A stretch of 64,000 nt of DNA from Cellvibrionales bacterium (GCA_024639455.1 JAHEIH010000027.1:1-64000), one strand, 5' to 3'. Counted from the stretch's first letter, positions 35,429 through 44,483 are shown. Made by a program: numbers and translations. Notes: a model not told the origin generated them from the letters alone.

Positions 35429-37453
35429 ATGTTAAGCAGATACTGCTGGAAAGTTCTATTACTGATCGCACCGCTTACTTTTTTTGCACACAACACGGCT
35501 GCCAACACGTCCTACCGGGTATCTTCACCCGATGGATCAATCATTGTTGAAGTCAGCAAAAGCCCTGTATTGACCTATCGCGTCTTGGTCGACGAGCGTG
35601 AAATCGTGAGCCCATCGCGTATTGATCTTCACATTGCTAACACCCCCTCGATGCGCAAAGCTCAACTGACAAGTGAAAAAAGCATAAGCATTAACCAAAC
35701 ACTCACGCCAGAAGTGCGCGTTAAAAGTGCCACTATCGAAGACAACTTCAATGAGATGACACTAGGCTTCAACAACCTCGTCAATGTCGCCTTCAGAGCC
35801 TACGACAATGGCGTCGCTTATCGCTTTATTACTCAACATAACAAAACAATCACCGTTTTGGATGAAACCGCGGAATTTAACTTTAGCGAGCAAGCTAGCG
35901 CACACTACCCCGAGGAAGAGAGCATTTATTCTCACAATGAGCGCTCTTACATTCACTACACGCTTCCAGAGATTGACAACCACAAACTCGCTAGCACCCC
36001 AGCACTGGTTGAACACCAAAAAGTCAAAGTACTCATCACAGAAACCGGACTGCGCGATTACGCAGGACTTTGGCTACTAGGCAATGACGGTAAAGGCCTG
36101 AAAGGAACATTCCCCCGCGTACCAACAGCCAAAGCCCCCGAACAGGGTCCGTGGGTGGACCGCAACGAACCCATAACCGCACGCGCCGACTATATCGCCA
36201 AAACTGCAGGAGATCGCACCTTCCCCTGGCGCATCATCGCCATCGCTCGCGACGACAAAGACCTGATTACCAACCAACTCACCTACCAACTGGCTGAACC
36301 CAATCGCCTTGAGGACCTCTCATGGCTGAAACCCGGTAAAGTCGCATGGGACTGGTACAACGCCAACAATATTTTTGGGGTTGATTTCGAGTCTGGTCTC
36401 AACACAGAAACCTACAAATACTACATTGATTTCGCGGCCGAATATGGCTTGGACTATGTCATTCTTGACGAGGGTTGGTACCCCCTGGGTGACCTGATGG
36501 GCAGCGTAGAAGGCTACGACGTCCCCGAGATCATTCGCTACGGCAAAGAAAAAGGCATTGGCATTATCCTGTGGACGTCATGGATGACATTGCGCGACCA
36601 ATTCGACGAGGCCATGGATCGCTTTGCCGAACTGGGTGCCGTCGGCATCAAACCCGACTTCTTTCAGCGCGACGACCAAGAGATGGTCAATTTCTATTGG
36701 GAAATTGCCGAAGAGGCAGGCAAGCGCAAAATGATGGTGGATTTCCATGGTTCCTACAAACCGGCAGGCCTTAGACGCACCTACCCTAACGTAATTACAC
36801 GCGAAGGCGTAAAAGGCCTAGAATGGAACAAATGGAGCACCGAAAGTACGCCTGAACACAATACCACCCTACCCTTCATCCGTATGGTCGCCGGCCCCAT
36901 GGACTATACCCCAGGCGCCATGGCAAATGCCTTAGGCCCAGAGGTATTTAAAAACTGGCAATACAGCGGCAAAGACGGCAACCACCAGGACTTTACCATC
37001 CGCTTTAATCGCCCCATGAGCCAGACCACGCGTGCTCACCAGATGGCCATGTTGACGGTGTATGAGTCACCGCTGCAGATGCTGGCCGACTCACCCTCTC
37101 GCTATCTTCAAGAAGAAGAATGCGCCCGCTTCATGAGCAAAGTACCAACCGTTTGGGATGAAACCGTCGTGCTACATGGCAAAATTGGCGACTATATCTC
37201 AGTGGCGCGCAAACATGGCGAGGAATGGTTTATCGGCACACTCAACGATGAGCAAGGCCGCGAACTCAATCTCTCGCTGGATTTTCTCGAGCCCAACCAG
37301 GCGTACCACATTGAAATCTTCCAAGATGGTGTTAATGCCCACAAATTCGCCGAGGATTACAAAAAAGTTATTCGCAAAGTTACTCAGCAAGACACACTCA
37401 CCATGACCCTGGCCCCTGCGGGCGGGTTCACCGCTCACATCACCAAGCTATAA
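35429..37453 (+). CDS. GH97 alpha-galactosidase (retaining type), secreted
   Basis: The 674-residue protein has a signal peptide (to about residue 25), a GH97 N-terminal beta-sandwich (about 30-285), a TIM barrel (about 290-560) and a C-terminal beta domain. The retaining subgroup has an Asp nucleophile in a K-x-DFF motif; here D410 in GIKPDFFQRDDQ matches D415 of the Bacteroides retaining alpha-galactosidase, whereas inverting SusB-type glucosidases lack it. Its place behind galT and galK supports release of galactose. ATG 35429 is six bases after GGAG; ATG 35426 is an alternative. Likely periplasmic substrate: an alpha-galactoside such as raffinose, melibiose or floridoside. Confidence 0.9.
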   Translation: MLSRYCWKVLLLIAPLTFFAHNTAANTSYRVSSPDGSIIVEVSKSPVLTYRVLVDEREIVSPSRIDLHIANTPSMRKAQLTSEKSISINQTLTPEVRVKSATIEDNFNEMTLGFNNLVNVAFRAYDNGVAYRFITQHNKTITVLDETAEFNFSEQASAHYPEEESIYSHNERSYIHYTLPEIDNHKLASTPALVEHQKVKVLITETGLRDYAGLWLLGNDGKGLKGTFPRVPTAKAPEQGPWVDRNEPITARADYIAKTAGDRTFPWRIIAIARDDKDLITNQLTYQLAEPNRLEDLSWLKPGKVAWDWYNANNIFGVDFESGLNTETYKYYIDFAAEYGLDYVILDEGWYPLGDLMGSVEGYDVPEIIRYGKEKGIGIILWTSWMTLRDQFDEAMDRFAELGAVGIKPDFFQRDDQEMVNFYWEIAEEAGKRKMMVDFHGSYKPAGLRRTYPNVITREGVKGLEWNKWSTESTPEHNTTLPFIRMVAGPMDYTPGAMANALGPEVFKNWQYSGKDGNHQDFTIRFNRPMSQTTRAHQMAMLTVYESPLQMLADSPSRYLQEEECARFMSKVPTVWDETVVLHGKIGDYISVARKHGEEWFIGTLNDEQGRELNLSLDFLEPNQAYHIEIFQDGVNAHKFAEDYKKVIRKVTQQDTLTMTLAPAGGFTAHITKL

Positions 37454-37460
37454 CAAAAAA

Positions 37461-37488
37461 GCCGCCGCCCTTAAATAGCGGCGGCTTT
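37461..37488 (+). terminator. Bidirectional intrinsic terminator between GH97 and halogenase copy 3
   Basis: GCCGCCGC (37461-37468) pairs with GCGGCGGC (37478-37485), followed by TTTT on the plus strand and preceded by six A residues that serve the opposite strand. It separates two convergent genes. Confidence 0.9.
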
Positions 37489-37504
37489 TCATATCGCCTA
37501 AGTA

Positions 37505-38989
37505 TTAAGCCTTACAAAATCTCTCAATATACTGTTGATGGGTCGGCATCTGATCTGCAGCAGCATTCATTGCCCTGTTCAACTTTTGCAACCACTCTGC
37601 CGCCTCGACGTTACGATAGCTGGCCAAGGGATCAATTTTTTCGGGCGTATTATATTGCCCAATATGCACCGCTAACCAACTCGCATCACCGAACAGGTCT
37701 TTCTCTCCGGGAATAAGACGACCATAGCGCTTAAATTGCTCAATGCGCTCAGCCAATCTGTCAGGTAGCGCCATATTGGCACAATAGCGCCATAGCTCAC
37801 CGTCCTGACGTTGATTCAAGGCATAGTGCAAAATGATAAAGTCGCGGATATTTTCCATCTCAACCGTAGCGATGCGGTTATATTGCGCAATCGTGCCCTC
37901 GTCAAAATCGCGATCGGGAAAGAAGGCCAACAACTTAGCGATACCAGCTTGAATGAGATGAATACTGGTCGATTCCAAGGGCTCTAAAAAGCCCCCCGAC
38001 AAACCAATAGCCACCACATTTTTATTCCAGAATTTTTTTCGACGCCCAGTGGTGAATTTGAGCATTCTTGGCTCACCCAAAGGTTCTGCATCTAAGTGCT
38101 CCAACAGGACATCTCGCGCACGCTCTTCACTCATATAAGACGAACAAAAGACATGCCCATTTCCGGTTCGATGCTGCAGAGGAATACGCCATTGCCAACC
38201 CGCCTCGTGAGCCGTGGACTTGGTGTATGGCGTTAACTCGCCACGCGCTGAAGGTACCGCCCAAGCTCGATCGCATGGCAACCAGTGCGTCCAATCCTCA
38301 AATCCCGTTTGCAAGGCACCTTCTATAAGCAAACCTCTAAAACCAGAACAATCAATAAACAATTCCCCCTCGACCACCTGGCCCGAGACCATCGTCACCG
38401 ATGTGATAAAGCCGCTATCAGGGTCTTGTTGGACAGAAATAATTTCGCCTTCAACACGCGCAACACCTCGCGCCTCAGACTGCTGCCTTAAATAACTCGC
38501 ATAAAGTCCAGCGTCAAAATGATACGCGTAGTCATAAGTCGATAGTACATTGCGCTGATCAGGACTAGGCACATTGAAACGGTTCTTTTTGGCCGCCGCC
38601 CAGGCCATACAATATTCATCTAGGGAGCTGGCCTCACCGCGCTGATGCGCTTGCCACCAATAGTGGTGCAACGAGACGGTATCAAAAGGCTTGGCGAATG
38701 TGCCAAAGGGGTGAAAGTAGTGATGCCCTTGCTTTCCCCAGTTAATGAACTGAATACCTAATTTAAACGACCCCTGGGTCTGCTTTAAAAACTCATTCTC
38801 GCTAATACCGAGAATTTGATTAAAATTTCTAATTGGTGGAATAGTGGCCTCGCCGACACCTATCGTGCCAATGGCATCAGACTCTATCAAAACAATCTCA
38901 CCACCACGCTGTAATTGGTTGCTCAATGCGGCCGCCGTCATCCATCCAGCCGTGCCACCACCCACAATGACTATTTTTTTAATCTGCAC
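37505..38989 (-). CDS. Flavin-dependent tryptophan-halogenase family protein (copy 3)
   Basis: The 494-residue Trp_halogenase protein has FAD motif GGGTAGW near residue 10, catalytic lysine K76 in GSFKLG, signature WQWRIP and glutamate in EPLEST. It closely resembles copy 1 in the first locus (same motifs, FDDW/FEDWTHWLPCNRA-type segment, RIPLQHRTGNG), so these two are probable orthologue-like paralogues. The start is taken as GTG 38989 because GGGGA stands six bases before it; an ATG at 39088 would add 33 residues unlike the family and run into a terminator. It lies directly behind the second TonB receptor. Substrate unknown. Confidence 0.87.
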   Translation of the reverse strand: MQIKKIVIVGGGTAGWMTAAALSNQLQRGGEIVLIESDAIGTIGVGEATIPPIRNFNQILGISENEFLKQTQGSFKLGIQFINWGKQGHHYFHPFGTFAKPFDTVSLHHYWWQAHQRGEASSLDEYCMAWAAAKKNRFNVPSPDQRNVLSTYDYAYHFDAGLYASYLRQQSEARGVARVEGEIISVQQDPDSGFITSVTMVSGQVVEGELFIDCSGFRGLLIEGALQTGFEDWTHWLPCDRAWAVPSARGELTPYTKSTAHEAGWQWRIPLQHRTGNGHVFCSSYMSEERARDVLLEHLDAEPLGEPRMLKFTTGRRKKFWNKNVVAIGLSGGFLEPLESTSIHLIQAGIAKLLAFFPDRDFDEGTIAQYNRIATVEMENIRDFIILHYALNQRQDGELWRYCANMALPDRLAERIEQFKRYGRLIPGEKDLFGDASWLAVHIGQYNTPEKIDPLASYRNVEAAEWLQKLNRAMNAAADQMPTHQQYIERFCKA

Positions 38990-39050
38990 TTTATATCCCC
39001 AACATCCGTCACCACAAAGGCAAGGCGATACTAGCATGCCTACACCCTTA

Positions 39051-39086
39051 AAATAAAAAAGGGGCAGGGTTTTTACGCCCCGCCCC
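39051..39086 (-). terminator. Intrinsic terminator between TonB receptor 2 and halogenase copy 3
   Basis: On the minus strand GGGGCGGGG pairs with CCCTGCCCC (one mismatch) around GTAAAAA-type loop sequence, followed by TTTTTTATTTT. The place matches the terminator behind the first receptor (5905-5931), so read-through could set a low halogenase level. Confidence 0.75.
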
Positions 39087-39142
39087 AAACGGGGTTATTC
39101 ACCCCGGGGAGATCCCACTAATGAGTCACAATAGTGGAAGAA

Positions 39143-41608
39143 CTAGAAACTTACTTTTACCGAAGCATTGATGGTACGACCAATAACCGGACCACCACGT
39201 ACTACAGAATCCGCACCATTTTGCGAGACGAAACCGCCGCCGCCACGGAGGTCAAACTCATCCGTCAAGTTATAGCCTTGCAGACCGAACTCAACATTCT
39301 CCATGGGAGTCCAACGAGCGAAGCCACCCCAAGTGATTGAATCAGGCCAGTTAACAACACCATCGTTGTAACCAGACTGACCTGTGACGTTCATACCAAC
39401 AACAAACGACTCAGCTACTTGGTAGTTAGCCTGTGCTGTATACATCAACTCGGGAATAGTTGTCTCAAGCGACCATTCGCCACCAGGCTGCTTAACTTCT
39501 GCATCAGAGTAAGTCATGTTACCGACAACATTCAGATCGCCATAAGCCAATGAACCGAAGAATTCGAAGCCTTGTGACTTGTATTCTTTATCGATAACAC
39601 AGCCGCCGTTGGGGCATTGTGGTGTTGACGTCAACTCATAAGAACTTACCGCGTAATCAGATGACAACAGTGTCAATTCAGCGGTGTAGAAAGCCTCACC
39701 AATGTCGCCGCGATTTTTAACACCAATTTCGAATTGGTTCACGAAGTCTACCGCAGACGTGCGACCTACAACGTTCAAAGACCCATCAGCCTCAATTTTG
39801 CCTGAACCAATTTGACGATCACCGTTAAAGCGACCACCTTCTGATACACGAACGAAGAAGCTGGTATCTTCATTGAACTTGTACAAACCACCAGTAGTCC
39901 AAGAAGTGTAGCTAACTGAGTAATCCAAATTTTCTTCGAAGGTTTCACCTACGGCTAATGAAGTCGCCTCGATGTCTACACCTTGACTGCTCACCATGTA
40001 AGTTTCTTGACCACCACGGTGCCAACCAGAAGCATCGACAGTTTCTTCACGAACGCTGGCATCCAAAGTGAAATTTTCAGAGTCCAATGTCAGCGCCAAG
40101 TAGGGCGCAGTATTTGTGTAATCAAGGTCATAGTCACGGTTACAGCAACCGCCGCCACCCCAGTTATTGTTGTAACCAGCAATGCCATCAGCAGTAAGCT
40201 TGTTGCCATCGGCATCGACTAAATCGAGGACTGCAGGATTATCACCAGATAGCGCTGTAGTGGTCTTGTTAGGATGCCAATCCATTGCGATGGCCTGGTT
40301 CATGTAAAAATAACCACCGCGCACATTCAAACTCACTGAATCAGACAAATCCAGGTCGCTAGACAACGCCAAATCATTAACAAAACTACCTACATCATTG
40401 ATGTTAGTGTGAATGTTAGGATCTGGGTTCAAATAATCTTGATCGTATGACTGGCCTGCTTGAGGGCCATTTCCATAGATAACATCAGCCACAACAGAGC
40501 CATTCACGGTACTACCGATGACATCAACTGTTGGACGCTGGCTCAAGAAATTCATGGTGAAACCACCACTCATATTCGTTAAGCGCATTTTATTATCAAT
40601 GGTTACTGCATCGTTAAGTTTGTAGTGCAACTCATTACCAAACGAAGTGGTTTTAGAAGTAATACCAGAAACGGGTACACGCTCTAAATCACCCTCACTA
40701 TTCACAACCATAAAGCTGCTATTCAAGGCAGAATAGTTTGACTGACTGCGACCATCAAAACCAGGATAGGGGCGCAAATTACTAACGGTATTATTACTTA
40801 AATTAGCCAACGCAGGCGCGCCGGTGTAAAAAGGCTCTTGCGTATCACCAAACTTAACCAAGAAACGCACGTAGTTTTCTTCGCCAAATGACTTAGTCAC
40901 GTTACCTTTGATCTGAACACTATCGCTTACCAAGAAGCCAGCATTCAAAGGACCTTTACCCTGCTTAACATAGCCACCAATGTGGTAGTTAACAGAGTCG
41001 CTTGCTGCACCGCCTTGACGGAAATCAATGCGGGTTTCATCGTAACCAACGCCAGTAGACAGCTTAACGTGACCGCCGTCTTCTTCACCGAAATTAGAGA
41101 TATAGTTGATGATGGCGCCAGGGGCTTGTGAAGTAAAGGTACCTGAAGTACCGCCACGCACACCCTCTACACGGGCCACCGAATCATCGAATTTAATCCA
41201 GTAATCGTTGTTACCGAAGTTCATATCACCAAAAAGTACAACAGGCAGACCGTCTTCTTGGAGTTGAACGAACGGAGAACCACCCGTAGCCACTGCCAGA
41301 CCGCGAACTGCAATGTTTGCGTTACCACCAGGACCCGCCGTACCACTTACTTGGATACCCGGAATCATGCGGAAAATTTCAGTTTCAGAAGATGGTTGGA
41401 AATCACGTACCATGTCAGCAGTTACACTGCTCACTGAAATAGCCGACTCCAACTGTGACTTGTTACCCGCCGAAGCCGTTACAACAACTTCCTCCAGCAG
41501 ATTTGCTCTTGAATCATCTGCAATAACCGCATGCGAGGCGCCTGCGAATACAGTAGACGCTACCACTACTTGCCTTACTGCAAGCGAAAGCTTCTTATTT
41601 TCAAACAT
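39143..41608 (-). CDS. TonB-dependent receptor (alpha-galactoside locus)
   Basis: The 821-residue outer-membrane receptor has a signal peptide ending SHAVIA (about residue 30), a TonB-box-like LLEEVVVTASAG, a plug domain (ETEIFRMIPGIQVSGTAGPG, NIAVRGLAV) and a beta-barrel ending in VSF. It differs from the first receptor in length and plug, and is shorter by about 150 residues. Upstream on the minus strand are three sites resembling the LacI operators of the gal genes, so uptake of an alpha-galactoside or fructoside is the best guess. A two-cysteine segment NWGGGGCCNRDYD lies in an outer loop. Confidence 0.93.
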   Translation of the reverse strand: MFENKKLSLAVRQVVVASTVFAGASHAVIADDSRANLLEEVVVTASAGNKSQLESAISVSSVTADMVRDFQPSSETEIFRMIPGIQVSGTAGPGGNANIAVRGLAVATGGSPFVQLQEDGLPVVLFGDMNFGNNDYWIKFDDSVARVEGVRGGTSGTFTSQAPGAIINYISNFGEEDGGHVKLSTGVGYDETRIDFRQGGAASDSVNYHIGGYVKQGKGPLNAGFLVSDSVQIKGNVTKSFGEENYVRFLVKFGDTQEPFYTGAPALANLSNNTVSNLRPYPGFDGRSQSNYSALNSSFMVVNSEGDLERVPVSGITSKTTSFGNELHYKLNDAVTIDNKMRLTNMSGGFTMNFLSQRPTVDVIGSTVNGSVVADVIYGNGPQAGQSYDQDYLNPDPNIHTNINDVGSFVNDLALSSDLDLSDSVSLNVRGGYFYMNQAIAMDWHPNKTTTALSGDNPAVLDLVDADGNKLTADGIAGYNNNWGGGGCCNRDYDLDYTNTAPYLALTLDSENFTLDASVREETVDASGWHRGGQETYMVSSQGVDIEATSLAVGETFEENLDYSVSYTSWTTGGLYKFNEDTSFFVRVSEGGRFNGDRQIGSGKIEADGSLNVVGRTSAVDFVNQFEIGVKNRGDIGEAFYTAELTLLSSDYAVSSYELTSTPQCPNGGCVIDKEYKSQGFEFFGSLAYGDLNVVGNMTYSDAEVKQPGGEWSLETTIPELMYTAQANYQVAESFVVGMNVTGQSGYNDGVVNWPDSITWGGFARWTPMENVEFGLQGYNLTDEFDLRGGGGFVSQNGADSVVRGGPVIGRTINASVKVSF

Positions 41609-41967
41609 ATACTTCCCCGTCTGTTAGTTTTGAGTTGTCCCGCATATTGGGATCGCTTGCAATAATATACAAAGGAAACGCCCTGTCAACCAAATTGTGA
41701 CCGATTTCATAAAAACATCATTTTTCTCAGTTATTTTCAATAAAATAGAAAATAAACGCTACAAACAGGCAAATAATTAATGTTACCGCTATCAATATTA
41801 TTTCATATATCCACCAATTTTAAAAAAGGTACCGTTTTCATAAAAAATGAAAGATGGTGCATGACAGGGGTAAATTTAGATAAAGGAGCGCTCTTTAAGC
41901 AAAGACAACGGCGTCTGGCTACGTTGAAAAAAGGGGATATATCACGGATTACTAAGGCAGAAGATGC
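41609..41967 (-). promoter_or_regulatory. Control region of TonB receptor 2 with three LacI-type sites
   Basis: This 359-base stretch has no convincing gene. Three sites resemble the gal operators: GTGACCGATTTC (41697-41708, 11 of 12 identical to 33115-33126), GTTACCGCTATC (41782-41793, 11 of 12 identical to the complement of 30899-30910) and GGTACCGTTTTC (41828-41839, weaker). The first two are 85 bases apart, close to the 86 bases between the galT sites. A short frame at 41861-41971 (36 codons from MTGVNLDKG) has no good ribosome-binding site and is not called. Confidence 0.5.
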
Positions 41968-42855
41968 CTAATGTTCAAAAACAACGGTCTGCCCGCCACC
42001 CGAGGCTTGGGAAATATACAGCGCGGCATCAGCCTTCGAAATGATAGTGTCAAGCAATTGAATGGGATCCCTCGGTGTGACAGACACACTAATCAACCCC
42101 ATACTAAGCGAGGACTTTTTACCATCAACCATCACGGTTGCTGCTAGCGCTTGCAACTTATCGCAGAGTATCTGTGTATCCTCAACCGTAGCGTCGTAGC
42201 ACATAATCAAAAACTTACTGTCATTCCAGCGCGATACAATATCAACCGCACGAAATGAAGGGCGTAATAGCTCAGCTATATTATTAAGCAACCCATCCGC
42301 CACCGCCTGCCCCAACTGCTGTTGAACATCTAGCCGTTGATCAACAATAAACATAATGGCTGTCAATGGGGCGGGGACGCGTTGAGTTTGCGCTAGCACG
42401 TTAATTATTTTCGTTTGCGCTGCTCGCTGGTTTAAAAAAGAAGTGACGGGATCGATCGATGCCAATTCGCTCAAGCGAATCGCCTGCTGTTCTAGCTGAT
42501 CTCGGGCCTCGATGAGCTCTTGGTATAACTTATCGCGCTCTACCGCGGAAAAGATCGACCAATACAGCGATTGAGCACCGTCAAAACGAATATTGGCAAC
42601 AATGGGTATCCGCTGCTCATTCTGTGTCATCACCGTCAGTTGTAATTCACTATGTATACCCATATCCAGCAAAGATGGATAAACATAACTTTCCATAAAG
42701 ATTAACGATGCTTTACTCAGTAGCGACGTAATAGATGCTCCCGTAAGATCCATCTTTTCAGTACCCACTAGCTCGGCAATATACGCATTGACCTGCATAA
42801 TCTCGCGACTGTGGAGATCGGTTACCATTAGGCCGCAAGGAAAATCGTTAGTCAT
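41968..42855 (-). CDS. PAS domain-degenerate GGDEF protein
   Basis: The 295-residue cytoplasmic protein has an N-terminal PAS-like domain (about 1-115, GLMVTDLHSREIMQVN), a short coiled coil (about 115-145) and a GGDEF-like domain (ASIDPVTSFLNQRAAQ to the end). The active-site GGDEF loop is replaced by WNDSKF, so diguanylate cyclase activity is unlikely; it may bind c-di-GMP or GTP, or act by protein contacts. It starts six bases after the RsbQ-like hydrolase stop. In Bacillus subtilis RsbQ works with the PAS domain of the phosphatase RsbP, so this PAS domain is the natural partner candidate. Confidence 0.85.
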   Translation of the reverse strand: MTNDFPCGLMVTDLHSREIMQVNAYIAELVGTEKMDLTGASITSLLSKASLIFMESYVYPSLLDMGIHSELQLTVMTQNEQRIPIVANIRFDGAQSLYWSIFSAVERDKLYQELIEARDQLEQQAIRLSELASIDPVTSFLNQRAAQTKIINVLAQTQRVPAPLTAIMFIVDQRLDVQQQLGQAVADGLLNNIAELLRPSFRAVDIVSRWNDSKFLIMCYDATVEDTQILCDKLQALAATVMVDGKKSSLSMGLISVSVTPRDPIQLLDTIISKADAALYISQASGGGQTVVFEH

Positions 42856-42861
42856 AATGAA

Positions 42862-43680
42862 TTATAAGACCCGAGAGAATTGTCGGAACGCAGCCATCAC
42901 TTGCTGAGGATGGGTCATGTGCAAACAATGCCCACTGGCATCGATAACATTCAAGGATGCCACCGGCAGGTGCTCGGCCATATATTCCCCTATACCTTGG
43001 TTGGCTAAAGAATCATGACCACTTTGCAATATCAAACATGGCACCCCACAAGCTGCTAGGTCTGCGCGGTGATCTGAAAAAAACGTGGCCTTGGCAAAAG
43101 GCTTTAAAAACATAGGGTCAGTTGAACAAAAACTGTCTGCCAACATCACGGTCATTTCTTCAGGATTATTCTCGCCAATCACCAGAGGAGCTAAATAATT
43201 AGCCCAACCCACGTGGTTTTTATCCATCAAATTAAGAAGCTCTTCTAAATCGGCTTTTTCAAATCCGCCGTGATAGTCAGGGGGATAATTTAAAAAACAC
43301 GGCGACGGGCAAATTAATACCATTTCAGCAAACATCTCAGGGCGCTGACTGGCGGCAATGATGCCGATAGTCGAACTCACCGAGTGTCCAAACAATACAA
43401 CTGACTCGAGCGACAAGGCGTCACAGACGTCGATCAAATCCTGAGCGTAGCCGTGCAAGGTATGGTATTTGTCTCGATCGTAGCAATTCGGATCCGATTG
43501 GCCGCAGCCGGTGTAATCAAAAAGCACCAACCGAAATTCCTGTTCCAATAATGGCATCAAGAAGCGCCACATGGTTTGGTCGCATCCAAAGCCGTGCGCC
43601 ATCATGGCCACTCGGCTCCCATCACCCACGACCTTGACATTGTTGCGCTTAACTATTCGCGCGGCGTTATCACTATTCAT
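42862..43680 (-). CDS. RsbQ/KAI2-like alpha/beta hydrolase
   Basis: The 272-residue hydrolase matches RsbQ over its length, with the family segments RNNVKVVGDG, AHGFGCDQTMW, DYTGCGQSD, PSPCFLNYPPDYHGGFE and FCSTDP. The catalytic triad is S100 in FGHSVS, D223 in SGHDS and H251 in SGHCLHM. RsbQ-type proteins are small-molecule sensors related to the plant karrikin and strigolactone receptors KAI2 and D14; they hydrolyse a ligand and signal through a PAS-domain partner. Here the downstream gene encodes a PAS-GGDEF protein, which would be the output. The ligand is unknown. It has no signal peptide and diverges from the GMC oxidoreductase cluster. Confidence 0.92.
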   Translation of the reverse strand: MNSDNAARIVKRNNVKVVGDGSRVAMMAHGFGCDQTMWRFLMPLLEQEFRLVLFDYTGCGQSDPNCYDRDKYHTLHGYAQDLIDVCDALSLESVVLFGHSVSSTIGIIAASQRPEMFAEMVLICPSPCFLNYPPDYHGGFEKADLEELLNLMDKNHVGWANYLAPLVIGENNPEEMTVMLADSFCSTDPMFLKPFAKATFFSDHRADLAACGVPCLILQSGHDSLANQGIGEYMAEHLPVASLNVIDASGHCLHMTHPQQVMAAFRQFSRVL

Positions 43681-43880
43681 CGCTGTCTCGCTAGTGCATT
43701 AAGTACCTTGAAATAGTGTAGTAGAGAAAAGCTCAGGGGCGACTACTTTCCAATTATAAATTGGTAACCGCATAATTTGGCTGAGTTGTCAGGTTAGCGC
43801 GGCAAATCGGGAAATCAGTTTTTACCCGTTTGGCTAAACGTTTACTATCAAGCGATAAATACCAGAATAAGGACTCCTCC

Positions 43881-44471
43881 ATGAATCGTCGCGAAATTCT
43901 AAAACTGTCCGCCATGGTGCTCGGCACCGGCGTTAGCGCTTCACTAAGCCAAGCTTTGATGGCTGGTGTAAAACCTGGCACCCTGCCCAACGTTAGCTTG
44001 AGCGCCGAGCAATCCAAAAACATTGCTATGCTGGCCGAGATGTTCATCCCTACCACCGACACCCCCGGCGCCATCGCCGCCGGCGTACCTGAATTTATCG
44101 AGACCATTTTGACCGAGTGGTACAAGGACGATGAACGCGAGATTTTCTTCGCCGGCCTTGCTTCGCTAGAGCGCGACGCCCAAAAAAAAGAGGGCGTGTC
44201 TTACTACCAAGCCTCGGAAGATTTACGTGTCGCGCTGCTTACTGAGCAGGAACACATCGCCAGCGAATACAAAGCACCTGCAGGTTTTTCACTGTTTGGC
44301 AGCAAAGACGACCCCAATGCCCCCTTCTTTAAAAAGCTTAAGGAATTAGTGGTAACGGGTTACTACACCTCAGAGATCGGCTGTAAACAAGAGCAGATCT
44401 ACAAGCCCATGCCAGGCCGCTACGACGGCGACTTAAACTACGCCGATTTCGGTCGCCGCTTTGTGTCTTAA
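43881..44471 (+). CDS. Gluconate 2-dehydrogenase subunit 3 family protein, Tat-exported
   Basis: The 196-residue protein has a twin-arginine signal (NRREILKLSAMVLG) and matches the gluconate 2-dehydrogenase subunit 3 family (PF13618; MLAEMFIPTTDTPGAIAAGVPEFIE, LKELVVTGYYTSEIG). The start at 43881 has AAGGA seven bases upstream. Such subunits carry the GMC flavoprotein into the periplasm by piggyback export, and the next gene is a GMC oxidoreductase 12 bases downstream. No cytochrome c subunit gene follows, so the electron acceptor is unclear. Confidence 0.9.
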   Translation: MNRREILKLSAMVLGTGVSASLSQALMAGVKPGTLPNVSLSAEQSKNIAMLAEMFIPTTDTPGAIAAGVPEFIETILTEWYKDDEREIFFAGLASLERDAQKKEGVSYYQASEDLRVALLTEQEHIASEYKAPAGFSLFGSKDDPNAPFFKKLKELVVTGYYTSEIGCKQEQIYKPMPGRYDGDLNYADFGRRFVS

Positions 44472-44483
44472 GGAATAAAAACA

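Noticed and set aside
38990-39088. 33-residue N-terminal extension of halogenase copy 3
   Set aside because: It runs across the receptor terminator and lacks family sequence; GTG 38989 with GGGGA upstream gives a normal length.
41780-41971. Small plus-strand frame upstream of TonB receptor 2
   Set aside because: It has no ribosome-binding site and overlaps three operator-like sites, so the region is better read as regulatory.
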